This document shows, piece by piece, positions 48,689 to 60,862 of a stretch of DNA of 64,000 nt. This DNA comes from Fasciola hepatica. Its lineage: Eukaryota > Platyhelminthes > Trematoda > Plagiorchiida > Fasciolidae. Below the pieces are notes generated by a model that did not search any database, was not told where the DNA came from, and saw only the letters and a program-made list of their open reading frames with translations. The position numbers were made by a program, and so were the translations under genes. The DNA is taken from positions 3,918,501 through 3,982,500 of the forward strand of contig CANUEZ040000193.1 in the NCBI GenBank assembly GCA_948099385.1. Direction: 5' to 3'. Numbering within the stretch: the first letter of the stretch is position 1; each line of letters opens with the position of its first letter.

Positions 48689-51680
48689 TTGGTGAATAAT
48701 GGAGTGTGTGAATCAAAAACTGAGCTAAAAGAGACCTTCCATTGAGGTAGTTAGTAATATTCACTAAATTCGAGTTTAAACGGTTTACATGTCACATTCA
48801 CTAAACAATGGGATGAAAAGCCATCTACCGTTTTCAAAATAAATAGGATTGAATGTACGAAGGCGTTGCCATCTATACGTCTCCTGTGCTTAGGAATGGG
48901 GCTTCCAGTCCATTACCAATTAGATTGTAAAGGAACGGTTATACGCTCCATGTTACTGGTTCGCTTGAACACGCAGAAACTATTGGTTTGTACCGAAAGC
49001 AAGATTACCTTTTGGATCTAAGTGAATTTGTTCAATAGTGACTAAAGCACGAGCGTAGGTCTGCAACATAATCATGTTTGTCCTTAGTCGAGGCAACAAC
49101 CGCTGTTATAGCACTGGAACCAACAAATCCTCATATGAAATTTTAATCAAATAACCAAAATGATGGAATCAGCCCATTCAACTTCGGTTTCATTGGAGTT
49201 TTGCGCCATGAAAGTCCTAGGTAGTGTTGTACCGATGGGTTAAATATATGCAATGGGCACTTGAGCCTGAAGCGTTTGTGAGTACTTCTTGAGGTGTACC
49301 ACTCTGGGTTGTTCAGTGTTCAGGTACTGCAGAGTAAGCTAGCCTGATTAGTCCTTGTCGAGTCATAAGACGGCTTCTTATAACACGGTCATCATGGAGG
49401 ATGAGATGTGAAACAAATGTCAGTGATTCAGATTGTTCCTCAATCTGTTCTTCGTAATGAAATCTCTTCAAATTTACGAATTGATGTGTGACACATCCTC
49501 CTTTACCGAATTGGTAATTGTGATACTGTTTATGAACGGTAAGGTATCGATGGCCATTGCCTCATCTAGAGCGATATCTATCACAATAAATATGTGCCGT
49601 GATACAAATTAAATCCCATTGTTCGCATTAGAATTGGACTACTGGGTTGAGGTGGTCAAGGTTTCTTTCATTCTCTGTTCTGGTCTCGATTTGATGTTTC
49701 AAATACTCGATGGCATTGAAGTGGTTTTCTCGGTCATCGAACAATTGCTAGGTTTACTTCTTCGGAGTCCCTCCGGTATCTGGTGGACTGAATGCATGAG
49801 ACAGTTCTTCCCTCTCTTTACAGTAGCCATGCTGCTAAAGCAGTTAATTGGAGAATCCTAGAAGTACCAGTGCTGGACAGGGGTTCATCGAAAGACTGTA
49901 ATAAAACTAGTCGCATAGCACGCGTAAGTACACTGCGTGAACAACCGTGACTGACCATTTGAAGAACAATTGGAACGAAACAGTGTGGGTGCCGCCTGCG
50001 AATTGAATAATTGCTCCAGTTACACAGATGAATCATAGCAAACGGGGTGTAATGGGGAATGATATTTGCTCACTGGATATGTGATACGTGGAAATGTAAG
50101 AGAAGAGCCTACTCCAAGTTTCTTTCCATTTTAGTCATGATGGATCTATAGTCATTTCTTTCTCACATTCGTCAGTGGAATAAACAAATTATGTTGAAGA
50201 TTGTCAAATTATGAGTGAGTTGAATATTTTTCTGTTTAACCACATCAATGGCGCTTACCGATTGGTAAAATAGTGACTTTTGTTTGGCATGTTAAAAATC
50301 AATCAATCTGATAGTAAGATCTAGCCTATTTAGTACAAGTTGTTCCACGAAAGCAAGACCTAGTTGGAACCATCTACTGCCGAGTGATTTTTTGATGCGG
50401 GAACAAGTTGACAAGTATTGATGAGTTACAACGATCGATCGAATTCGATATTGGGCCATTTGTGTTTTGAATCTTTGAAACCTGATATAATGATAAGGCG
50501 AAACAGCAAAGTTAAGGCGTGCTTTCTTATACATTCGTCCATCCATCATCTGAGTAAGACCTCGACTAAATCATGTTGCCTTTTGTTTGCCCAACTACGT
50601 CAAGCCTGAGTTTTCGGATTATCAAAACATCGTACAGGTCTGAGTTATTGTAAAATGAACCAAACCGGCTGTGATCTGAAGCGTTAGATCATACCAAATG
50701 AGCTTCATCAGCGTCCGTCAGATCCGCCTTCCAGAAAATGGGACCACAAAGTTGGTCAGGCAAGGCGAAGTGTCAGGTCTGGCTTCTTTGGTTGTCTTTT
50801 GCCCAGTCGGAGCACGAAGCCCGCTGATCAACACCTGATAATGAACAGATTTGGGTCATAGTAGAATGAGTCAGAAGGGCAAAATAAAGAAGTGGCTTTC
50901 GGAAACTGTTGGTTAATCTCTGCTTTTATATTCGTCTTCGAGACGAGTAGTGTCCAAAGCAAGCAGCTACTCCGTCCTATAAAAGAAAGGAATTGTTAGG
51001 GACTGTTACCCCCACTATCTTATGCCTTTCGACAGATTCAAAGATTGGTACCCGTTTATACTGAAAATGGAGAGCAGAGTATAATCACCTAGATTAGAAA
51101 GTTAAATAAGATTGCTTTGAAAGTTGGACTGGAACAAACCGGGTTTGTAACCAACCGGTGGGCCCGCAAAATTGCACTGCTGATCAGCTGCCTATTGAAG
51201 AGGATTTTTTGAAGGAAATAATTTCGACTGAAGTTCGTTGGGCATCACAGTATGCCTCCAAGCCGAATAATCTCTTGTTGACAACAGGGACAAAACAAGT
51301 CTCTCTGGTACATTCTTCTCAAAACAATCGAATATTTTCAACCATATATTTCGTTCTGCTGCCTAGAATCAGTAACAATGAGAACCAGCAAAGCAGAAGG
51401 ATGGCTCAACCAGTGACCAGCAGCTGTCTGAATCATCTGGAACAGAATCAATGAATATGATCTGAAACCAGATAAGGGTTGAGCTGGCTTCATAATACAG
51501 GCTTCAGGATTCCGTCCACAAACGTTTCCGGTACAAGAAGCCGTCGGGATTAATACTGAATTTCTCTTGCAGTGCGAAGAACTCAAGAAACTTCCGTTTG
51601 ACATCGGGCTGCCATCACCTTCTGATCGCAAAAATCATAGACGAGCAGTATCGTTTTGTCTCCATCCTCAATTCTTTCCT
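48689..51680. other. Region between the gypsy relics, copy B
   Basis: Counterpart of 3437-6399. It carries 29 bases at 50924-50952 where copy A has two. That insert contains TCGTC and GACGA arms around TTCGA. No gene was recognised. Confidence 0.5.
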
Positions 51681-52138
51681 CCAATTATCCATCGCTGGAA
51701 TATAGCAGCCGTGGATTTGGCGACGGATTTATCCGGGCTATACAGGAATTGAAGGGCCTGGTGGCCAGTTAAAATCGCAAACATCACTCCAAACAGGTAA
51801 TTGTGTAGTCGGCGTACCGCCCAGTAAATGGCCAAAGCCTACCTTTGCGTCTCCGATTGACCCTTCTCTGCAGCCTGAGAAGACGGGAGATGAAGATGAT
51901 TGTACACCCATCATGTTCCAGAACTGCTCCCATCCCCACTTCGGACGCATCAGTAATCGACATGGTCAGCATAGATGGTAAAAATGGTGCTGGTATCGAT
52001 CGGTCAATGATATTTTGAATAAGACAACGTTGAACCTGTTCACACCGTTTGTTCCAGTGCCACTCATAGGACAGATGAGCCAAAAACAATAGTTGGGCTC
52101 TTGTGGCAAAGTTCGGAATGAACCTGAAGTCGTATAGT
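51681..52138 (-). pseudogene. Gypsy relic 2 RNase H domain, copy B
   Basis: Frame 51784-52089 matches the copy A RNase H relic, with SITDASEVGMGAVLEHDG. Immediately upstream on the minus strand, at 52138/52139, the sequence jumps into the gag zinc-knuckle region because the protease and RT equivalent of 6858-8046 is missing. The internal junction retains only one or two bases of microhomology. Confidence 0.87.
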
Positions 52139-52990
52139 CACATTTCTCCTGAATTGACGGCAAACCTTGCGAATGTGACCAAGCTATCCATAGCGGATTA
52201 CGAAAGCGGCAGGTGGAAAGATGGTTAAATTCGCCCCACGAGAAGCAACGAGTCGGCTGTATTGGTTTGCTTTTGAGAATTCTTTAGTGATTAGGCTTCG
52301 GTCTAGGCATTCGACATGTAGAGTGTGGTTTACGGGGACGAACTTGTTGGTAGTGAACAATAGAATATACAGCCATCGCTTCGGCTGCCTCATCGAGTTA
52401 CTCGCAGGTCGACCGGGCTTCGAATAATGTAGGGTAGAGCTTCAGCAATAGCTTCTTTTGCAACTCCGGATGATATATGCATGCAATGAGGCAGTCACGC
52501 AACTGGGTCTCCAACTGATCACCGAAATTACACTTCGTAGCCTGTATCTGCAGTGTCAGGATGAATTCACCGAATTTCACGTTGGGACTACGAACCAGCA
52601 CATGCAATTTGGCCCATTCGGTCGCCTGGAAATTTACCAGAACCACGTGGCCTAGCCCTCAACTCCTCGAATGGAACTGCAGCAGGGGCTCTCGATATAC
52701 AAGGTTTTTCATCCACCAATAGGGGGATTGGCCGCAAGTGGTCAAGAAGTATGCTGTCTTGTTCTCAATCTCCAAATTCTTCCGTATGCTACGTCAAAAC
52801 CTGGAACGGTCAATCCGGTCTTCAGTTTCAGATGCATTAGCGTACGCGTTCAGCTGTACCATACTGAGAAGCTCCATGGCGCGACAGCAATAGAAATACG
52901 CGTTATTTACCCAACTGACAGGACGTATTGAAATTTCTCCCATCCAGAACTGCGCGAACGAAAGTAACATGAAGACCAAGGCTGCGAAAT
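52139..52990 (-). pseudogene. Gypsy relic 2 gag relic, copy B
   Basis: Frame 52398-52646 (82 codons) gives a longer readable piece than copy A. It begins VNFQATEWAKLHVLVRSPNV and continues through KFGEFILTLQIQATKCNFGD and LRDCLIACIYHPELQKKLLL. The preceding segment near 52770 reads NKTAYFLTTCG. Stops remain on both sides. The 52184-52393 frame covers the stretch toward the zinc knuckle. As in copy A the protein would be a capsid and nucleocapsid precursor and is not functional. Confidence 0.83.
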
Positions 52991-53199
52991 AGCACCTAAG
53001 TGATATTGCAGAACAAGTTTGTATAAATACGGTAGATTAGAGAATGTACTTGGTAGACTGGATGCTAACCAGTCACAGGAGCTTTAGTCGGACTTGTACG
53101 TGGAGATCCTGATTGGTCAAGACTGATCCGCTTACATGACTACGAAGCTTTACCTGGCCGTATCACGTGTGACAGCTGCAGAATCACCACACAAACCCT

Positions 53200-53804
53200 G
53201 CAACAAATGACACCGCCAGGGAACTATGAAATCTGCAGAGTCAAAGGCCGCTTTTTGATCCAGATAACCAGGGGTTATGATTCTACGAAAAGAAGGGCTA
53301 TGTTTTATTTGTCAGAAATTCAAAATGTTACCAATAAATCGTCAGCCAGGTGTGAAGTTAGCTTGATTTTCCCGCGGGCACTGTTTACGGGTGGTTGAAA
53401 AGCGGTAAAGAATAATACCAGTGAACAGTTTAGATGCAAAACTAACAAAGCTCATCCCTTTTTGATTTTCTGAGATAAAACCTGTTGCTAGTTTTGTAAA
53501 ATGTTAAGATCACCGATTCACGCCAACACTTGAGAACCTGCTTTCTATTCAATATCAAACGGATAAGTTTTGCCAATTCCACTGACTGTGATAAACCACA
53601 GTCTCTGAAAATATACGGAGGCAAGCCATTCAGTCCAGCAACCTGTAGTCGTATATCGTAGTCTATCTCATTGAGAAGCCTTGCTTCTGACGGATGACTG
53701 GTATCCACAATCAGAGCTGGAACTATCGCTTGAATTGGGGATCGGATTGGTAAAACTGTAGTGGGGTCATTTGTACGAATTTCGAAGACAAAAATTACAT
53801 CCAC
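53200..53804 (-). pseudogene. RTE-type LINE fragment, minus strand, copy B
   Basis: Frame 53442-53804 (120 codons) joins in one frame what copy A has in two. It runs from EIDYDIRLQVAGLNGLPPYI through LNRKQVLKCWRESVILTFYK, because the stop at the equivalent of 9488 in copy A is a sense codon here. Near 53240-53275 the strand reads GYLDQKAAFDSAD, the RT motif A region. So copy B is the less damaged of the two in this part. Confidence 0.87.
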
Positions 53805-56800
53805 TTTTGAGGTTTCAAGTGTTCTTTTGTCCCGTTTGATGAAGTGTGCGGACGTCGAAAATTATGCAAGAAATTTATTGGATTGGAGAATCGATTATTA
53901 TTACCCGCGTCTCCAATTGGTTTCTATGAGGGAGGGGTGCAAGTTCCTGGTCAATAATCGTCATGGCCTGTCTTAGGCATTACAGTTGGGATGTGATTGG
54001 GAGAGATCAGATTGATAATAAATGTTTCTCGAGGGACTGCTGGCGATTTCTGGGCAAGTGAAACTTTGCAGCAGGGCACTGATACATAACACCGACTCCC
54101 GACTGAGACTAAAACTGGGATAGGCATTCACACGAACTTTTCAACGGATAGACTACTCGGACTGATTGTTAACGACTTATTCTATGTCAATGGCAATCTG
54201 TGCCTTGGTATATTCGAACTCAACTCATCATTCACTTGCCAATGCACTCCCATGAGGGACCTCTCCTTAGTAATGTGTAGGACGAAGATATTCAATAAAA
54301 ATAACGAATATTCTTCAGTATGGTCGGGGATGGATGCCTAAGACTCCACGAAGATTAATTAAATTGGTTATGCCCGGCCTCTTCGTGTGTTCGACAACCG
54401 ATGCCTCCGAAGCATTGCTCATGTCTGACTGGAGCTTCCAGTGAGTAATGACTACACGCGCCGAGTCGTGCGTTTACAGTGATTCAATCCCTTATGAATT
54501 TACTCACTGCAAACAAATAAGCAGTACCATCCCTTTTCAAGTATTACTATGACTATGCCCAATGATTATGTGACAGTGTAGGAGTGAACTGGATTTTGCA
54601 AATCATATAATGTAACTATTTTCCTTTTATTATGAGCTCACAGTTAGAAGACAACAAGTAAGCAATAAATCAATCATTATTCTTTTCTGTAAAATTCTAA
54701 CACACAAACGCACATTGCACACAAATCACAGAACACACTCCACATGTTACGAGTCAGACGGTGGGTCCTTCTGATTTGTAATATATTTCTCAGTGCCTCA
54801 CAAATACATAACTGATATATATTAGTTGACTAAGCTTGATACTATTGCTGGATTGCCGATTGGTGATATTTTTGGTCTGATCTGGAAAAGCCCACCCAGC
54901 TCATATCCGAGGCGTCTCATTAGTCGACTTACGTTCAATGTATAAGTTTTGTCGAGCTCACGGTTCGTATCCTCTTCAGCAGCAGATTTTGAGGCATGTG
55001 AACCTGCATGACGCTGATGTACCGAACCAACACGAACTGATTTGTGGTTGCGGAGATGAAACAATGTAAGTAAGTAAGTTTCAATTTGTTTGTAAATAGA
55101 GTAATAAAAAGCAAATATTGCAAACTATATAGAAGATAGGAAGTCTGCCCGTATCCAGCACCACAGAAACTGAAACGCTATCCTAATAAGCTCATCCGTT
55201 GTTAGTTCACATAAAATTGAAACAGTCTTGCAGGCATATTCAATAAAACAATCTCAATTAGCGTAATGGAAGAAGATCACTATGACGCTGGAACAAATGA
55301 AATTGGTTCATTGGCGAAACCATGCTTTTGTGTTGTGTTGTGTACAAACAGAGTTCAGCGTGGCACGTTGTTGAAGAAAGACTCAAGTTGGAACGTGTTG
55401 CTTTGATGGTAGTTAGTGGAAACACACAATGCTTGAAACAGATATCGAAGTAGGGAGCGCTCGATTTTTATTTAGTGTTTGCAATTCGGTTTGTTCATCG
55501 CTGGGGAACATTTGTGACTGCTCACATTGGATGGCTGCCACAACATCTCAGCGGAATCCTTATTTGATGCTACTGGCACTCATTTGGCGGTGATTACGTG
55601 GAATCTGTGAAGCAATACATGGAACCACACTCGCCGACGTGTATGGTAGGAAACTGCAAACGAGTTTAAATTCCAATCTTATCGCCCTTATAAAAGAACA
55701 TTTTAATGCACTTTGATTGACTAATGGGATACCAAGTTCAATACTGTCACACCACTTAAGATGTCAAACATTTTATCGCACACTAGTATGCCACTGGTCT
55801 GCCATCACTCCTGAGATTGGCTGCATTGACGTTTAACTCCGTACACTAATAGTCTTTAATGAGTTTGCACATAATGCCAGGCTTTAGTAATCAATGACGG
55901 AGTGAAAGCCATCTAACAGTCTTGGATGGAGCGAATCTACAAGAGGACGAAAAGCTTCTAGCGTGTAACTACAATGGCGGTTCATTCAGCTTCCAAAGTT
56001 ATGATGTTTTATGCGGTAGGTGAACGATTCACTCTAAACTGCATTCCGACCAGTCACATTCCATTCTGTAAGATGCAAACATCAAAAACAATCCGCGAAA
56101 TCCTCTTCACAGCCAAAAGCATTTTCCAAGAGGATGACTTTTTCCATTGCAGTTAGCGCTTACGCACTGTGACTGTCATTCGGACCAGATTTGTATATGT
56201 CTGGTCAGGGATGTGCGTGAAATGTTTTTTGTATGATCTTGCAGAACGCGGTACGTAGGACTTGCGTTTATTCGCACACACGGAAGCGGGACAGTGAGCC
56301 TCGAAAACGAGTACCGTAGACTGCACAAGCACTAGGCACAGCAGAACAAAACCGTCTGCGGTGGTTCCAGATGTAGAAGGATATGATGGTTCTGTCGGAT
56401 GCATATTGTTTGTGCATAGTTATGGACCAAAACCCAGTCACCATGCTAGTTGAGGACCATCGTATTTTTGATCCTTTTGGTGAAAAAGCAACTACGGAGA
56501 TAACACTGTTTTAGCTGAACCATACAGTGAAATACTGCTTTCAAATTGGGCCATCTTTTTGCTATCCTGGAATCCTGTTGAGATCTGCATGTTCGTCGAC
56601 TGCATTCTTTTTGTCGCTGGCGGTTCATTTTGAAAGTGGTAATGTTTCTCCATAATTACAAAGAGAGTACATAGGTATTATGAGTAGGATAAAGGGAATT
56701 TAGTGTCCCAAATTTCCCCGTCAGTTTACAGCTTTTGTTGATCAAAGAATTTTCCTAAATAGCCTGGTTTTTCTCTTGCAACATCATGACACTGCACATC

Positions 56801-57639
56801 AAATATGATTAGGTATGTTGTAAACTTATATGAAACTAGACGAAAAATAACTGTTTGACTTCTGGATCTGAATTTGGACATTTGTTCAACTCGCGTGTTT
56901 GAACTGTATTATTCATTTTTCTGTTTCCTGAAGCCAGTCTTTCGAAAAACGGAATGATTGGACTACTGTGAATCAGACCAATGAATGCATTTATAACCAA
57001 GCGAATACAACGGAAATCGATGTCAAAAGAGTTTATTCTTCTCATTAGTCAATATATTTTGTGGACTTGAATATATTTTTGTGCCGGCCGAGAAATTAGC
57101 CTCTTGGTAAATACCGAAGTTAGTGAAATTTGCTGTGAAATGGCACTTGTATTTTTCTCAGTATATTCCGATCACACACCCGCATGCAATCAGATAAATT
57201 GCTCATTCAGGTCTGCAGTGAACAGCGCAATCCATACAATCAATAGGGGTCTCGACGATGTGATGGTCAAAAAATGAAATAACTTTAGGTCGCTCATCGT
57301 GGCGATCAGTTCATACTCCAGACGCAAACGACGGGGTAAAGTTGTGTGAAAGCAAGTGTTACTTCACTCAATTTATATTTTACTACCGGTTAGCTTGCTC
57401 ATCGGCTCCAATCACGGTTTGTGCTTACGTGTTCAAACCTAAATGAAGTACGAAGTTCTTCTTTTGTACTAATATATACTTTCACAACAACTCTGGAAAT
57501 TATTCATTTTGTACCTCTTGGTGTTTTCCTGCACAACTTTTCTCGCTTAGCAATAAAGCTGTTTTTGAGCACTAGGTCACACAGGTATTTAACTTTTGGC
57601 CCAAAAATCATGGTGAGTCTGTACCTAAGCCTGATGTGG
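53805..57639. other. Unrecognised stretch between LINE fragments, copy B
   Basis: Counterpart of 9713-14859, minus the 549-base and 745-base A-only segments (junctions at 54080/54081 and 55746/55751). No gene was recognised. The 56153-56404 minus-strand frame equals that of 13365-13616 with one substitution. Confidence 0.5.
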
Positions 57640-57731
57640 TTTCGTCTGTGCCTCTGCCAACAAAAGATCTACGCAGAATGCCTTCCTTAAGCTAGAGGAG
57701 CAATCAGCCGTAACAGGGTTCCCTCTCTTTT

Positions 57732-58692
57732 ATGCAACCTTTGTCTTCTCTCCCTTACCATCCCTCTGTGCCCCATCTATTCACCCAAAGTGCTCCCACT
57801 GATAACGTGGCCAAGACTGTCAACGATTCACCATCAATAAGTGTCGGGAATAATCCTCTGTCTGGTAACTCACATTTTCTCAAGCCTCGTCAATATCTGA
57901 ATCTCGGCTCCTTCAACGTGCGTGCACTCATGCAGGCCGGTCAGCAGACGTATCTAGCGCTCACAATAGAATCGCTGAAGATTGATGTCTGCTGCTTAAG
58001 TGAAACGCGTATCCAGGATTCGAGCAGTGTAATTCAACTAACTGCTCCTAGTATCTCATCGATATATTTTCTCCGCACTTCAGGGGACGAAGTAGCTCGA
58101 TCTGTGGGGGCAACGTGGTGTAGGAATTGTCTTGACTGAAAAGGCTGAGGTTGCCCTTTTAGACTGCATCCCTGTTAACAGTCGTTTATGTGCTCTGAGA
58201 CTCCAAAGGTCAGTCGGCGTTCGAAAGGATAGTTGTGTTAAACGCAATTTGTTCGTGATCTCGGCGTACACCCCAACGGACTTCAGCTCTGACAAGCAGA
58301 AAGATGAGTTCTATGATTCCCTCGCCACTCTCGTTCGCAGCAGTAAAGGTTCCGACATTGTAGTGCTAGCTGGTGACTTCAATGCACAAGTTGGAAAATT
58401 AGTGTGTCAGAAGTCTGTTTAGGTGGGCGTTGTGCTTTACCCGCTCAGTGTACAGAAAACGGGGATAGGCTTCTCCAGTCTTGGGCAGACAATCGGTTGT
58501 TCTCGCCTAGTACCAATTTCTGACATAGCTCGCGTCGCACAGCAACATGGCGCTCTAATTCTACAGGTACTTTGAGTCACATTGATCACATTGCCGTAAG
58601 TTACCGATGGCGCACTTCTGTTCGCAACTGGTCCACGTACGTAGAGTGTGACCATGCATTAGTTTTAATGCGATTATCTCTCCAGCTCCATG
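57732..58692 (+). pseudogene. LINE endonuclease domain, copy B
   Basis: Frame 57732-58139 is open for 135 codons and includes LNLGSFNVRALMQAGQQ and CCLSETRIQD. The stop that breaks copy A at 15152 is CAG here. A shared frameshift near 58110 leads to frame 58132-58422 with LAGDFNAQVGKL (catalytic GDFNA), ending at the stop also present in copy A. Later SHIDHIAVSYRWR (near 58576-58614) and CDHALVLMRLSLQL match the last endonuclease block; the final part lies in the 22 bases missing from copy A (58671-58692). Confidence 0.9.
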
Positions 58693-60070
58693 GTCATCGT
58701 CACAAACCGCAAACCCGATTAGTTGTGCAAAGTTTGTGTGATCCAGAAGTACGCACCCGTTATGAGCAGAAGTTAGCACATGAGCTAGGATCCACGGAGA
58801 ACAGTAATGTAGATGAGCATTGGGCTCATATCAAACAGGCGATGCACTTGGCAGCAGGTTTTGTCTGTGGTCCTAGGTCCGTTGTCCATCAAAGACACTG
58901 AATCTTGCAAGAGTCGCTGAGTATAATGGAGCAACGGCATCAGCTCTCGAACCGTGAGCAGATGAATAAGATGCGGAGAAAGCTACAAAGGCAAGTGACG
59001 AAAAGCCTTAAGAATGATCGCGAAAATTGGTGGGTCAAGGTAGCCGAAGAAATGGAAATAGCAGCTGCTTCAGGTGACAGTCAGAGACTGTTCAAACGTA
59101 TTCGTGACACCGGTGGACAGTACATCCAGGTCAGTGAAGCGATTTGCGATAGGAATGGAGAACCCATCCATAGAAAACGGCAAAGGCTTGACCATTGGGC
59201 CGAACACTCCAAAGAACAGTTTGGCTGGCCGCACGCTAGTGTAGTCACTCCTTGGGTGACATCACTTGAGCCCCCAACGGAAGTAGAAGTGGAGTCATTC
59301 ATTCAATCACTAAAGCAAAGGAAAGCGGCAAGTCCCGACGAACTTCCCCCAGTTCTTTTCAGACTGGGTAGGGGGGCGTTGATAAAATCACTTACCGCTT
59401 TGCTTCGTGACATTTGGAACGCGGAGCGGATTCCGTTAATACGGAGTGAATCGTTGATTGTTCCCATCTTCAAGAAGGAAATACGCAATGACTGTAGTAA
59501 TCATCGTGGGATTAGCTTAGATCCGATAGTCACGAAAGTATTAGCCTTAATTCTACTGAACCGTCTTATACCCACTCGCGTGAGGGAAGTCCGCGAACAG
59601 CAGGCTGGATTCCACCCATGTCGAGGATGCATCGACCAGATAATCACTCCTGGCCGACTACTTGAAAACGCGTCACACGCACCACCGACCGACAATATTG
59701 ATTTTCCTAGACTTGAAAGGTCCTTTCGATTCGGTTGATCGAGCAGCGCTTTTCAGTACTTTCCATCGAAAAAACATTGGCCCAGAAGTTCGAGAACCTA
59801 CTGAGTTCATTCTATTCTCATACTTCTGGAGGCGGAAGAGTTTACGGTGAACTATCCGGTCGGTTCGGAATGACCAGTGGTGTTCAACAGGGATTTTCTT
59901 TGTCTCCATTCCTGTTCAACTTCGACATGGACGAAATAATGGAGAGTGCGCTGCAAAATCTTCAGGATGGATTCGTCGAACTAGGAGATAATGAAAAGCT
60001 ATTCGACCTAGATTACGTAGATGACTTTTCTGCTTGTTCGAATCCGCGGAATATGCTCAACGTGCACTAG
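58693..60070 (+). pseudogene. LINE linker and reverse transcriptase, copy B
   Basis: The linker ends at a private TGA (58899-58901) where copy A encodes tryptophan. Frame 58905-59738 (277 codons, the longest in the window) carries the basic helix-like stretch, VESFIQSLKQRKAA, NHRGISLDPIVTKVLALILL and AGFHPCRGCIDQI. Frame 59662-59850 carries FLDLKGPFDSVDRAALF (motif A). Frame 59735-60070 carries GVQQGFSLSPFLF and an intact YVDD at 60014-60025. Directly after YVDD a T run is four long instead of five, which shifts the frame and ends it at 60070. Confidence 0.93.
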
Positions 60071-60081
60071 ATAGACTTACG

Positions 60082-60715
60082 AGAGCTGTAGCTCCGTTCT
60101 GCATGCGCTTTGCACTTTCAAAGGGTAAAGTGATGTTACAAGACTGGACATAAACTATTCCGAACTTGATGCTCAACGGGGAGGTGTTGTCAGTTGTCGA
60201 CCACTTCACCTACCTCGGAAGCTGCGTGACGACAGATGGGTGCACAGTAGTAGAGGTGAGCACGCGGATATCCAAGGCTCGAGCGGCGTTCGCTGGACTG
60301 AAGCATTTGTGGCGTCGATCTGATATTTCACTAAAGTTGAAAGGTCGTGTATGCTGTGCCGCAGTGCGTTCAGTTTCGTTGTATTGTTGCGAAACTTGGA
60401 GTCTGCATGCTGAAGATATTCGTCTTGAGGTTTTTGTCCATCTATGTTTACGTAATATTGCTAAGATCGGACGGAGTAGCCGAGTAGGCAGTGTTGAGGT
60501 CAGAAATCGAGTATTGGGTACTGATTCGAACGTTCTGTCACAGCGTTTCCAACTTAGTAGACGTCGTTGGTTGGGACACGTGTTACGTATGGCAAGCACA
60601 CATCTACTGTACCTTGTCCTATGCTCCATTCCTCCTAGGGATTGGAAAAGACCACATGGAGGTCAAAAGATAACGTGCAGTGAGGAATAAGAGAAAATGT
60701 ACAGCAGACTTAGGA
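60082..60715 (+). pseudogene. LINE post-RT region, retained only in copy B
   Basis: Frame 60166-60690 (174 codons) begins LNGEVLSVVDHFTYLGSCVT, then STRISKARAAFAGLKHLWRR, SLYCCETWSLHAEDIR, VFVHLCLRNIAKIG and RRRWLGHVLRMAS. This is the thumb and connection region found after the RT core in RTE-clade LINEs of flukes (FTYLGS, KARAAFA, LRWLGHVLRM). The preceding 60082-60150 encodes FCMRFALSKGKVMLQDW before a stop. Bases 60082-60685 are absent from copy A. Confidence 0.92.
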
Positions 60716-60862
60716 AAAGTAGGTGCTTCACCTCTTCGTGTTTGGGGACCAAAAGATCCGTCCAATAGTTGGATGGAGACACTGAAGTATATGGCAGGAA
60801 ACCGCGAACAGGGGCGATCGTGTTGCCACTTTTCATCGAATCAGAATGATTGATCAAAGTGC
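60686..60862 (+). pseudogene. LINE C-terminal tail and 3' end, copy B
   Basis: From 60717 the strand reads SPLRVWGPKDPSNSWMETLK and ends in RSCCHF followed by further sense codons (copy A has a stop there). TGATTGATCA follows near 60847-60856, taken as the end of the element. Confidence 0.83.

Larger units (their letters stand above)
57640..60862 (+). mobile_element. Degenerate RTE-type LINE, plus strand, copy B
   Basis: This is the most complete LINE in the window, with endonuclease, linker, RT, post-RT region and C-terminal tail. It shares three frameshifts with copy A (near 58110, and near the equivalents of 16880 and 17030) and adds its own stops. It retains 604 bases (60082-60685) lost from copy A, but has lost 21 bases between ACTCCT repeats present in copy A at 16435-16461. 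The end is set near 60862, after TGATTGATCA. Confidence 0.9.
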
